A stretch of DNA of 37,476 bases. Origin: Streptomyces sp. H27-H1. GTDB lineage: Bacteria > Actinomycetota > Actinomycetes > Streptomycetales > Streptomycetaceae. The notes beneath the pieces are model-generated. The model had not been told where the DNA came from. It saw only the letters and a program-made list of their open reading frames with translations, and made no database searches. A program made the position numbers and the translations under genes. Positions 14,592 through 22,192 of this stretch are shown here, piece by piece. Numbering within the stretch: position 1 is the first letter of the stretch; each line of letters starts with the position of its first letter. The stretch covers positions 1 through 37,476 of the forward strand of contig NZ_JAPNLJ010000063.1 of assembly GCF_026627445.1 (NCBI RefSeq). Reading direction: 5' to 3'.

Positions 14592-16308
14592 GGACCTTGC
14601 CGCTCGCGTTGCGCGGGAGTTCGGCGACGAACTCCACCTCGCGCGGGACCTTGTAGTTGGCCATCTCGCGGCGCGACCAGGCGATCAGGTCGTCGGCCGT
14701 GACGACCGCGCCCGGGCGGCGGACCGCGTACGCCTTGCCGACTTCACCGAGGCGCGGATCGGGGATGCCGACCACGGCCACGTCGGCTATGTCGGGGTGC
14801 AGGCCGAGGAGTTGCTCGATCTCGGCGGGATAGGCGTTGAACCCGCCGACGATGAACATGTCCTTGATCCGGTCGGTGATGCGCAGGTTCCCGGCGGCGT
14901 CGAGCACCCCGACGTCCCCGGTGCGCAGCCAGCCCTCGGGGGTGATGGCCTCGGCGGTTTCGGCCGGGTCCTCGAAGTAGCCCCGCATGACGTTGTGGCC
15001 GCGTACCCACACCTCGCCGGCCCCTCCCGTGGGCTGCGGCAGTCCGTCCGGCCCGGCGATGCGCACCTCCGTCCCGGGGATGGCCCGGCCCGAGGTGGCC
15101 GCGATGGTCTCCGCCGGGTCGCCCCGTCGGCACATGGTGACGATGCCGCTGGCCTCGGATAGCCCGTACGCGGTGAGGACGGTGCCGATGCGCAGCTCGC
15201 CGCGGAGCCGTTCGACGAGCTGGAGCGGGACCACGGCGGCGCCGGTGACGACCAGGCGCAGGGCGGAGAGGTCGTGGTGGTCGCGCTGGGGGTGGTCGAG
15301 GAGGGACTGGTGCAGGGTGGGCGGCCCGGGGAGTACGGAGATCCGCTCGGCGGCGATGTTGGCGAGGACGGTGTCCACGTTGAAGACGGGCTGGGGGACC
15401 ATCGTGGCCCCGCGCATCAGGCAGGCGATGACGCCGGCCTTGTAGCCGAAGGTGTGGAAGAAGGGGTTCACGATCAGGTAGCGGTCGCCCTCGCGCAGTC
15501 CGGCGAGCTCGCTCCACACCTCGTAGCAGCGCAGGGACTGGGCGTGGGTGATGACCGCACCCTTGGGGCTGCCGGTGGTGCCGGAGGTGAAGATGATGTC
15601 CGAGGGGGCGGTGGCGGGGACCGCCGCCGTACGGGCGGCCACCGCCTCGGCGGATACCTGGTCGCCGCCGGCCAGGAACTCCTTCCAGGTGCGGAAGGAG
15701 TCCGGGGCGTCCTCGGAGAGCACGACGACCTGTTCCAGGTGGGGAAGGCCGGGCAGCGGCCCGGAGCCCTCGCCGTCGGCGGCGGCGCGGCGCAGGGAGG
15801 CGACGTAGGAGGTGCCGAGGAAGGTGCCGGTGACGAAGAGGAGGCGGGCGCGGCTGCGGTGGAGGACGTAGGCGGCCTCGGAGCCCTTGAAGCGGGTGTT
15901 GAGGGGGACGAGGACGGCTCCCGCGGAGACGGCGCCGAGGGCGGAGACGATCCATTCGAGGGTGTTGGGCGCCCAGACGGCGACCCGGTCCCCCGGCTCG
16001 ACCCCGGCGGCCATGCAGGCCGCCGCGGCGCGTTCGACGCGTTCGCCGAGCTGCGCGTAGTCGATGCGGACCCGGCCGTCGACCACGGCCTCGCGGCCGG
16101 CGAAGCGGGCGGCGGCGTCGCGCACCAGGCCGCCGATGGAGGTCCAGAGGAGATCGGCCCGGCCGTCCTCGGGCCGGCCCCCGTCCTCGGCCCGGCCCGC
16201 GCCCGCACCGGTGCCCGCACCGGTGCCCGCGTCCGCTCCGGCACCCGCGCCCGCACCCACGCCCGCACCCTCGGCTACCTCCACGTGCCCGCCCTCGTCC
16301 GCGTCCAT
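14566..16308 (-). CDS. FadD3-like acyl-CoA ligase
   Basis: This 580-residue ANL-superfamily enzyme activates a carboxylic acid with ATP and then forms its CoA thioester. The P-loop-like motif is TSGTTGSPKGAV, the adenine-binding region is TAYGLSEASG, the hinge region is GWLRTGD... DRIKDMFIVGG, and the catalytic lysine lies in NASGKVLKRELR at the C-terminus. It resembles the FadD3 group, whose mycobacterial member acts on the propionate-bearing indane of steroid rings C/D. An unusual Gly/Ala-rich tail of about 40 residues precedes the enzyme domain. ATG 16308 has GGGAGGGG upstream. It is divergent from the thiolase operon and shares operator B at 16343. Its true substrate is unknown; the neighbours suggest a bulky alicyclic or branched acid. 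Confidence 0.9.
   Translation of the reverse strand: MDADEGGHVEVAEGAGVGAGAGAGADAGTGAGTGAGAGRAEDGGRPEDGRADLLWTSIGGLVRDAAARFAGREAVVDGRVRIDYAQLGERVERAAAACMAAGVEPGDRVAVWAPNTLEWIVSALGAVSAGAVLVPLNTRFKGSEAAYVLHRSRARLLFVTGTFLGTSYVASLRRAAADGEGSGPLPGLPHLEQVVVLSEDAPDSFRTWKEFLAGGDQVSAEAVAARTAAVPATAPSDIIFTSGTTGSPKGAVITHAQSLRCYEVWSELAGLREGDRYLIVNPFFHTFGYKAGVIACLMRGATMVPQPVFNVDTVLANIAAERISVLPGPPTLHQSLLDHPQRDHHDLSALRLVVTGAAVVPLQLVERLRGELRIGTVLTAYGLSEASGIVTMCRRGDPAETIAATSGRAIPGTEVRIAGPDGLPQPTGGAGEVWVRGHNVMRGYFEDPAETAEAITPEGWLRTGDVGVLDAAGNLRITDRIKDMFIVGGFNAYPAEIEQLLGLHPDIADVAVVGIPDPRLGEVGKAYAVRRPGAVVTADDLIAWSRREMANYKVPREVEFVAELPRNASGKVLKRELRIR
16192..16272. repeat. Degenerate GC tandem repeats coding a Gly-Ala tail
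   Basis: Units close to GCCCGCACCGGT repeat here on the + strand. On the - strand they encode the alternating Gly/Ala/Thr stretch near residues 13-38 of the CoA ligase. This tail is not part of the ANL fold. Confidence 0.7.
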
Positions 16309-16342
16309 CGTCCGCCCCTCCCTGCGTTGCCGGCACCGCTAG

Positions 16343-16357
16343 CTGACTATCCGTCAG
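16343..16357. promoter_or_regulatory. Operator B between the divergent ligase and thiolase operons
   Basis: CTGACTATCCGTCAG has one mismatch to CTGACGnnnCGTCAG. It sits 35 bp from the ligase start and 53 bp from the thiolase start, so one site could control both. On the + strand it is followed by ATTAGCT, a possible -10. Confidence 0.7.
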
Positions 16358-16409
16358 ATTAGCTGTAGCCTTCGCGGCTGTCAGTACTGGTGCATACCCG
16401 GAGGTGGCG

Positions 16410-17561
16410 ATGGCGGCAACGCTCAAGGACGCTACGGCGATAGTCGGCATCGGGCAGACCGCCTTTGCCAAACAACTGCCGCAGTCCGAAAAGGAACTGG
16501 CCTGCCGGGCCATACTGGCGGCGCTCGCCGACGCCGGCATCGACCCCTCCGAGGTCGACGCCTTCTCCTCCTACACGATGGAGGAGACCGACGAGGTCGA
16601 GGTCGCCAAGGCCATCGGCGCCGGCGACGTCACCTTCTTCTCCAAGATCGGCTACGGCGGAGGCGGCTCCTGCGCCACCGTCGGCCACCTCGCGGCCGCC
16701 GTGGCCACCGGGCAGGCCAACGTCGGCGTCGCCTGGCGCTCGCGCAAACGCGGCTCCGGCCCCCGCCCCTGGAAGAACACCGCCGTCCAGCTCCCCACCC
16801 CCGGCCAGTGGACGCGCCCCTTCGGCCTGCTGCGCCCCGCCGACGAGATCGGCATGCTGGCCCGCCGCTACATGCACGAGTACGGCGCCACCCGCGACCA
16901 CCTCTTCAACGTCGCGATGGCCTGCCGCAACCGGGCCAACGAGAACCCGGCCGCGATGATGTACGAGCGCCCGCTGACCCGCGAGATGTACATGACCGCC
17001 CGCATGATCAGCGAACCGCTCTGCCTCTTCGACAACTGCCTCGAGACGGACGGGGCGTTGGCCTGCGTCATCGTCAGCGCCGAACGCGCCCGTGACTGCC
17101 GCCAAAAGCCCGTCTACGTCCACTCCGTCGCCCAGGGCCTGCCCTCCCAGCACCACGGCATGGTCAACTACTGGAACGACGACCCCCTGTCCGGCCCCGC
17201 CTGGACCGCTGCCCGACACCTGTGGAAGCAGGCCGACTTCGGGCCCCAGGACGTGGACGTAGCCCAGATCTACGACGCTTTCACCCCCCTGATCCCGCTC
17301 TCCCTGGAGGGCTACGGCTTCTGCGGACGCGGCGAAGGCGCCTCCTTCACCGAGGGCGGCGCCCTGGAGATCGGCGGCAGGCTCCCCATCAACACCGGCG
17401 GCGGCGGCCTCAGCGAGGCATACGTCCACGGCTTCAACCTGATCAACGAGGGTGTCAAGCAGCTGCGCGGCATCTCCACCGCCCAGGTGCCCGACGCCGC
17501 GACCTGCCTGGTGACGGCGGGCGAGGGTGTCCCCACGTCCGCCATCCTGCTGCGAGCCTGA
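16410..17561 (+). CDS. Thiolase-like (Ltp2-type) protein 1
   Basis: This 383-residue thiolase-superfamily protein belongs to the lipid-transfer/Ltp2 group. The N-terminal strand is TAIVGIGQTAFAK, and the acyl-site region contains IGYGGGGSCATVGHLAAA. The C-terminal half has AQIYDAFTPLIPLSLEGYGFC and NTGGGGLSEAYVHGF. The His-Pro motif of true thiolases (GHPxG) is absent, as in Ltp2 retro-aldolases of steroid side-chain degradation, which work as complexes with DUF35 proteins. A DUF35 gene follows directly, supporting an aldolase or C-C cleavage role. ATG 16410 is preferred over GTG 16404 because GGAGG (16400-16404) is then correctly spaced. It heads an operon with the DUF35 and enoyl-CoA hydratase genes. 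Confidence 0.87.
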   Translation: MAATLKDATAIVGIGQTAFAKQLPQSEKELACRAILAALADAGIDPSEVDAFSSYTMEETDEVEVAKAIGAGDVTFFSKIGYGGGGSCATVGHLAAAVATGQANVGVAWRSRKRGSGPRPWKNTAVQLPTPGQWTRPFGLLRPADEIGMLARRYMHEYGATRDHLFNVAMACRNRANENPAAMMYERPLTREMYMTARMISEPLCLFDNCLETDGALACVIVSAERARDCRQKPVYVHSVAQGLPSQHHGMVNYWNDDPLSGPAWTAARHLWKQADFGPQDVDVAQIYDAFTPLIPLSLEGYGFCGRGEGASFTEGGALEIGGRLPINTGGGGLSEAYVHGFNLINEGVKQLRGISTAQVPDAATCLVTAGEGVPTSAILLRA

Positions 17562-17574
17562 GGAGCTGGAGACC

Positions 17575-18030
17575 ATGACCACCACCGCTTCGGACGAACT
17601 CCTCCTCCCCGTCCCCGACGAGGACGGAGCCCCCTTCTGGGAGTACGCCGCCCAAGGCGAACTCCGCGTCCAGGCCTGCGCGGCCCCCGACTGCGGCAAA
17701 CTCCGCTTCCCGCCCCGCCCCTGCTGCCCGCACTGCCGGTCCTTCGACTCCGAATGGCGCCTGATGAGCGGCCGGGGCCGGATCTGGTCGTACGTGCGGC
17801 CGCACCCGCCGCTGCTGCCCGCGTACGCGGCGCAGGCCCCGTACAACGTGATCCTCGTGGAGCTGGCCGACGCCCCGCAGATCCGCCTCGTCGGGAACCT
17901 CGTCACCGCCGCCGACGCCCCGCTGGACTCCATGGACCCGGCGCGGCTGCGGATCGGCGCGCGGGTCCAGGTGGTGTTCACGGAGATCGGCGGGATCGCC
18001 GTGCCGCGCTGGGTGCTGGAGAAATCATGA
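17575..18030 (+). CDS. DUF35 zinc-ribbon/OB-fold protein 1
   Basis: This 151-residue protein has an N-terminal rubredoxin-like zinc ribbon with Cys at CAAPDCGK and CCPHC, then an OB fold (GRGRIWSYVRPHPPLLPAYAAQAPYNVILVEL... VQVVFTEI). The first Cys pair is spaced wider (CxxxxxC) than the CxxC of protein 2. DUF35 proteins bind acyl-CoA and partner thiolase-like proteins; the ChsH2 DUF35 domain with Ltp2 is the known model. It starts 13 bp after the thiolase stop with GAGGAGCTGGAG before the ATG. Its stop overlaps the next ATG in an ATGA junction, indicating translational coupling. Confidence 0.88.
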   Translation: MTTTASDELLLPVPDEDGAPFWEYAAQGELRVQACAAPDCGKLRFPPRPCCPHCRSFDSEWRLMSGRGRIWSYVRPHPPLLPAYAAQAPYNVILVELADAPQIRLVGNLVTAADAPLDSMDPARLRIGARVQVVFTEIGGIAVPRWVLEKS

Positions 18031-18827
18031 CGGCCGCCTCCCCGGCCCCGGGCCTGCGCGTGGAGCGGGACAAGGCCACCGGGGTCGCGGTCGTCACCCT
18101 GGACCGGGAGCGCAAGCACAACGCGATCGACCTGGGCACGGCGGCCGAACTGGCCCGGGTGTGGCGGGAGTTCCGCTACGAGGACGAGGTACGGGCGATC
18201 GTGCTGACGGGTGCCGGCCGGGCGGCCTTCTGTACCGGCATCGACAGGAACGCCGAGGTGCCGCAGCCCTCCTCGCCGTATTCGGTGGACGACCCGCTCG
18301 TCTCCATCGGCCCGAAGGCGAACGACCTGTGGAAACCGGTGGTCGCCGCCGTCAACGGCATGGCCTGCGGCGGGGCGTTCTACCTGCTGGGCGAGTCGGA
18401 GTTCATCATCTCCTCCGCGTCCGCGACGTACTTCGACCCGCACACCAGCTACGGCATGGTCAGCGCCTACGAGGCGATCTACATGGCGCAGCGCATGCCC
18501 TTCGGCGAGGCCGCCCGGATGTCCCTGATGGGCACGGCAGAACGGCTCTCCGCGCGGCGGGCGTACGAGATCGGCCTGGTCTCGGAGCTGGCGGAGCCCG
18601 AGGCACTGCTCCCGGCGGCCCTTCGGGCGGCCGAAACCCTGGCCGGCTTCCCGACGGAGGCCGTGCAGGGCACCGTACGGTCCCTGTGGGCGGCGAAGCA
18701 GGCCGCACTGCAACAGGCCCTGGCGCAGGCTCCCGGGCTGGTGGCCCTGGGGAACCTGCCGCCGGAGCGGCAGGCGGAGCTCTTCGCGGGGCGCCGCGGG
18801 GCGGGGCCGGAGCCGCGGGTGCGGTGA
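18027..18827 (+). CDS. Enoyl-CoA hydratase/isomerase family protein
   Basis: This 266-residue crotonase-fold protein has the CoA-binding and oxyanion-hole regions: VVTLDRERKHNAID, GAGRAAFCTGIDRNAE and NGMACGGAFYLLGESEFIISS. The usual catalytic glutamate stretch (fgxPEvxxG) is FDPHTSYGM here, so the standard second Glu is not evident and the reaction may not be simple hydration. It is likely the third enzyme of the thiolase operon, acting on CoA intermediates. ATG 18027 overlaps the DUF35 stop (ATGA). No strong terminator follows before the truncated exported-protein gene. Confidence 0.88.
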   Translation: MTAASPAPGLRVERDKATGVAVVTLDRERKHNAIDLGTAAELARVWREFRYEDEVRAIVLTGAGRAAFCTGIDRNAEVPQPSSPYSVDDPLVSIGPKANDLWKPVVAAVNGMACGGAFYLLGESEFIISSASATYFDPHTSYGMVSAYEAIYMAQRMPFGEAARMSLMGTAERLSARRAYEIGLVSELAEPEALLPAALRAAETLAGFPTEAVQGTVRSLWAAKQAALQQALAQAPGLVALGNLPPERQAELFAGRRGAGPEPRVR

Positions 18828-18885
18828 GGGCCGCAGGCGCGGGCGTAGGGGGAAGCGCGGAATCCCGCGGTTCCCCGTACAACCA

Positions 18886-20004
18886 TTGGACCGGCTGGGC
18901 AGTCCCCTGTTCACGGCCAAGAGGGGCTCTGTCACCACGCCGGGGGCCGCCGACGGGAACGGCCACTTCGAGGCCGAGTTCCCGGTCACGCACACCGATT
19001 TCATCAAGGCCCCTGACAGCAACCAGGTGGAGTTCAGCCTCACGACCGAGCGGAACGGCCGCTCGGACAGCGAGGGCGTGACGGTCCCCGTGGCGCCCGT
19101 GGAAGCGCTCGTCGATCTGGACTCCCCCACCGTGACCGGCGCCTACGGCACACGGGCCACGCTCAGCGGTACGGCCACCTGGAAGTCCGCCGACGGCCAG
19201 TGGAAGCCCGTACCGACCAGGATGCCGATCGGCGCGGCGGGCTGGACGAACGGCCTCACGGACGCCGCGGGCCGGTTCACCCTGTCCACGCAGCTCCGCG
19301 GGGACGGCGTCCCGACCGTCAAACCCCTTTCGGTCTGGTTCGGTTCCAAGACGACCGTGAAGGTGGACACCACGGCGGGCGCGTTCTTCCACACCTTCGC
19401 GGCCTCGGTCGGCGCGGACAAGTCCGTTGAGGTGTCGGGCAATTTCTGGCGCGGCGAGATCCCGGCGGGGACCACGTCACTCAAGGTCGACATCCAGACC
19501 TCGGCGGACGGCAAGACCGGCTGGACCACCCGCAAGAGCTTCGACGTCCCCACCACGCCAGGCGCGAACACCATCGCGCCGATCAAGCAGAGCACGCCCT
19601 ACCCGGGCCCCGGCTACGTACGGCTCCGGTACGCCGGCACCCCGGCGATCCACGGCGCCGTCACCCCCGCCGTCAAGATCGCCCGCACCATGACGGCCCT
19701 CCCGCGGTTCGACGCCGCCCCCGAGCCCGTCACGAAGGGCAAGCCGATCACGGTCACCGGCACCCTCGACCACGCCGACCCCACCTGGAAGCCCTTCGCC
19801 GGCCAGAGCGTCCACTACTACTTCCGTCCGGCCGGAACCACGGCCTGGAAGGTCATGGGTTACTCCAAGACCGCCGCCGACGGCACCTTCACCAAATCCT
19901 TCACCGCCACCCAGAGCGGCGACTGGTCCGCCCGCTACGAACTCGCCGACGCCACCCACTTCATCGCCGCGAGCCGCGTCGACGGGGTCGTTGTCACCCC
20001 GTAA
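18886..20004 (+). CDS. Exported Ig-like protein copy that has lost its N-terminus
   Basis: The frame of 372 residues opens at a TTG inside what appears to be a domain (TAKRGSVTTPGAADGNGHFEAEFPV). It matches the middle and C-terminal parts of the intact paralogue at 25268-26851: shared blocks are DGKTGWTTRKSF, GYVRLRYAGTP, FDAAPEPVTKGKP, YYFRPAGTTAWK and DATHFIAASRVDG. It has no signal peptide and no ribosome-binding site, so it is likely a decayed copy or an unexported product. CGTACAACC at 18876-18884 matches the -35 region of the two other copies, with GTC at the same 17-base spacing, which suggests the promoter was kept while the 5' coding part was deleted. Confidence 0.6.
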   Translation: MDRLGSPLFTAKRGSVTTPGAADGNGHFEAEFPVTHTDFIKAPDSNQVEFSLTTERNGRSDSEGVTVPVAPVEALVDLDSPTVTGAYGTRATLSGTATWKSADGQWKPVPTRMPIGAAGWTNGLTDAAGRFTLSTQLRGDGVPTVKPLSVWFGSKTTVKVDTTAGAFFHTFAASVGADKSVEVSGNFWRGEIPAGTTSLKVDIQTSADGKTGWTTRKSFDVPTTPGANTIAPIKQSTPYPGPGYVRLRYAGTPAIHGAVTPAVKIARTMTALPRFDAAPEPVTKGKPITVTGTLDHADPTWKPFAGQSVHYYFRPAGTTAWKVMGYSKTAADGTFTKSFTATQSGDWSARYELADATHFIAASRVDGVVVTP

Positions 20005-20044
20005 CCGCGTAGCGCCGAAACGCCATGGCCCAACGATCCGCGGT

Positions 20045-20641
20045 TCAGCGGGTCTTCCTCGTGGACTTGGGCTTCGGCTTGCTCGTCTTCCTTCCGTCCG
20101 GGAGATCGGCGGAGGAGCCGGAGGACGTCGAGGTCGGCGTCGGGGACGGGCGGGTCTCGATCGTGCCGATGACGCAGCGCTGGACCTGCGCAGCCTTGTC
20201 CGCGCTCGTCATCGGCAGGTCGACCGTCCGGCTCTCGCCCGCCTTGAGAGCGAGGTCGACGGAGCCGGAATCGACCCGCCCGGCCGCTCCTTCGAAGACC
20301 AGGGGCACGCGGAAGGTGTACGCGGCGGCCGAGTCCGAGGTGACCTTGACCGTGGCCTTCGCCACGCCCGGGCCGGCGCAGGTGACGACCTCGGCATGCG
20401 CGGGCGGGCGGGTCGCGGTGGGAGTGGGCGTGGCCGAAGCCGCGGAGCCTCCGCTCCCGCCGGTGCTGCTGCCGTAGCTGTAGCTCTTCTTCTTCGACTT
20501 GCTCTTGGAGCTGGAACAGCCGCCCCCGCCACTGCTCTTGCTCTTGCCGCTGCTGCCGCCCGTGGACGAGAACCCCGTCAACGCGAGCACCACACCCAGC
20601 AGTACCGCCGTGAGCCTGATCCGACGTCCTGTGACCGCCAT
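20045..20641 (-). CDS. Small exported Ser/Gly-rich protein
   Basis: This 198-residue protein has a signal peptide (residues 4-24: TGRRIRLTAVLLGVVLALTG). A low-complexity Ser/Gly/Lys stretch (about 26-65) is followed by a Thr/Pro linker and a beta-rich domain of about 90 residues with two Cys (VVTCAGPG and QRCVIG) that could form a disulfide. The tail is basic and Pro/Lys-rich. No lipobox is evident. I do not recognise the family; it is probably secreted or wall-associated. ATG 20641 has GGAAGGAG upstream. It is convergent with the truncated Ig-like gene, 40 bp away. Confidence 0.75.
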   Translation of the reverse strand: MAVTGRRIRLTAVLLGVVLALTGFSSTGGSSGKSKSSGGGGCSSSKSKSKKKSYSYGSSTGGSGGSAASATPTPTATRPPAHAEVVTCAGPGVAKATVKVTSDSAAAYTFRVPLVFEGAAGRVDSGSVDLALKAGESRTVDLPMTSADKAAQVQRCVIGTIETRPSPTPTSTSSGSSADLPDGRKTSKPKPKSTRKTR

Positions 20642-20954
20642 GGCCACTCCTTCCCCGTGGAAACAACGGCGGCACGCTATCAAGGGCCGACCGCCCGGAG
20701 TCGTACAGCCTTTCGGCGGCGGACATCCAAGAGGCGTTCCGTACCACCGTGGTCAAGCAGAGGGCTGCGACCGTCCTCTGTAACCGGGCACCTGTAACCG
20801 GGCACCTGTAACCGGGCACCGAGACGGTGGGAGCGGACGGCCGCTTCGAGCCCCGTAACCCCCACCCCGTACCGCAGGGCTCCGGGTGCGGTGCGCTGCG
20901 GGCGGGCGTAGCGTCGTGACCGAGATCCAGACCCACTCCCCCGGAGGGCCGGGC
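20642..20954. other. Divergent intergenic region
   Basis: It separates the exported protein (-) from the membrane protein (+). It holds three perfect tandem 14-bp units at 20778-20819 and, presumably, both promoters. No gene is supported here. Confidence 0.5.
20778..20819. repeat. Three perfect 14-bp tandem repeats
   Basis: CTGTAACCGGGCAC occurs three times head to tail. Iterated units in a divergent promoter region may be regulator-binding sites or simple slippage products. Confidence 0.9.
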
Positions 20955-21500
20955 ATGATCCGCAACGTACTCGGCTCGCTCATGGGCCTGATCGGAGCGA
21001 CGGCCGCCGTCTGGAGCCCCTTCCGTGCCTGGTACGACGGCCGTCACGGGCGTGACTACCGCATCGAGGAGCTCTTCACCGCGGCCGGGATCACCGACGA
21101 CAAGGCCGCCCTGCTGGGCTCGATCCTGCTGCCGTTCCTCTTCGCCGCCCTGCTCACGCTGCTCGCGATCGTGCTGCGCTCACGGCTGCTCATGGCCTTC
21201 GCCGGAGTCGTCGTCCTCGGCTTCGCCGTGCTGTGGATGGTCCGCCAGGGCCAGGCCGCGGGCAGTCTCTCGGTCGGCGGTGACGGACTCGGGCTCGGCG
21301 ACGGCCTCGCCAACGCCTTCGGCGCGGGCGCCCTGCTCATCCTCGCGGCGGCCGTGATGAGCGGCCGGCCCCGCCGCCGTGACCGGGCCGCTCCGGCTCC
21401 GGACCGTGGCCCGGAGCCGTTCGATGAGCCGGTCAGGGACCCGGCTCAGCCCCCGGCCCCCTCCGCCTGGCCGCCGCCGCCGCCGCAGGACCACTCGTAG
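20955..21500 (+). CDS. Small multi-pass membrane protein
   Basis: This 181-residue protein has hydrophobic segments at about residues 2-18, 48-68 (LLGSILLPFLFAALLTLLAI), 74-92 (LLMAFAGVVVLGFAVLWMV) and 118-134 (AFGAGALLILAAAVMSG). A charged, proline-rich cytoplasmic-type tail follows. I do not recognise a family, and it contains no catalytic motif. The ATG at 20955 (MIRNVLG) follows GGAGGGCC and starts directly before the first membrane segment. A hairpin terminator at 21552-21580 separates it from the convergent cyclophilin gene. Confidence 0.75.
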   Translation: MIRNVLGSLMGLIGATAAVWSPFRAWYDGRHGRDYRIEELFTAAGITDDKAALLGSILLPFLFAALLTLLAIVLRSRLLMAFAGVVVLGFAVLWMVRQGQAAGSLSVGGDGLGLGDGLANAFGAGALLILAAAVMSGRPRRRDRAAPAPDRGPEPFDEPVRDPAQPPAPSAWPPPPPQDHS

Positions 21501-21551
21501 GACGGCTCGTAGGACCACGCCCAGGACCGTCCCGGACCCGGACATGACGGC

Positions 21552-21580
21552 GGCCCCGTCCCCCGTGAGGGGGCGGGGCC
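21552..21580. terminator. Bidirectional terminator
   Basis: A 12-bp stem with one G-U pair forms between GGCCCCGTCCCC and GGGGGCGGGGCC around a 5-base loop. It lies between the convergent membrane-protein and cyclophilin genes. Confidence 0.75.
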
Positions 21581-21607
21581 GGCCAGCCGTTGCGGGCGGG
21601 GTGGGGA

Positions 21608-22102
21608 TCAGGCCTCGACGACGCCGGAAGCCGCGATCTTGATGCTGCTCTTGGTGGAGCCGGAGGGGCTGCCGAGCTTCTCGATCGAGTCGACGATCTC
21701 CTGGCCCTCGACGACCTCGCCGAAGACGACGTGCTTGCCGTCGAGCCACGGGGTGAGGACGGTGGTGACGAAGAACTGCGAGCCGTTGGTGTTGCGGCCG
21801 GCGTTCGCCATCGACAGGAGGTACTTGCGGTCGTGCTTGAGGGTGAAGTTCTCGTCGGCGAACTTCTCGCCGTAGATGCTCTTGCCACCCGTGCCGTTGT
21901 GGTTGGTGAAGTCACCGCCCTGCAGCATGAACTGCGGGATGACGCGGTGGAAGCCGGAGCCGGCGTAGCCGTAGCCGTTCTGGCCGGTGCACAGCTCGCG
22001 GAAGTTCCGGGCGGTGTCCGGGACGACCTCGTCGAAGAGGCTGAAGACGATGCGGCCGGCGGGGTTGCCGTCGATGGTGATGTCGAAGAATACGTTGCTC
22101 AT
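21608..22102 (-). CDS. Cyclophilin-type peptidyl-prolyl cis-trans isomerase
   Basis: This 164-residue cytoplasmic enzyme catalyses cis-trans isomerisation of X-Pro bonds during protein folding. The active-site block FHRVIPQFMLQGGDFT carries the catalytic Arg with the flanking Phe and Gln. NAGRNTNGSQFFVTT and LTPWLDGKHVVFGEV follow, with the Trp that binds cyclosporin. The length and motifs resemble eukaryote-like cyclophilins, as in Streptomyces PpiA. It has no signal peptide. ATG 22102 (MSNVFFD) is the third ATG-frame choice; starts at 22111 add only three residues. It lies downstream of the kinase on the same strand but behind a hairpin at 22143-22165. Confidence 0.95.
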   Translation of the reverse strand: MSNVFFDITIDGNPAGRIVFSLFDEVVPDTARNFRELCTGQNGYGYAGSGFHRVIPQFMLQGGDFTNHNGTGGKSIYGEKFADENFTLKHDRKYLLSMANAGRNTNGSQFFVTTVLTPWLDGKHVVFGEVVEGQEIVDSIEKLGSPSGSTKSSIKIAASGVVEA

Positions 22103-22142
22103 GGGGTCCATCCTGTCACTCCTGGTGCGGTGCGCGCCCCCG

Positions 22143-22165
22143 AGGGGGCCGCGACGCGGCCCCCT
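22143..22165 (-). terminator. Terminator after the kinase gene
   Basis: AGGGGGCCG and CGGCCCCCT form a 9-bp stem around CGACG, 28 bp after the kinase stop. It separates the kinase from the cyclophilin gene on the same strand. Confidence 0.7.
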
Positions 22166-22192
22166 GACGGCTCAGCCCCAGCTCAGCCCGGC

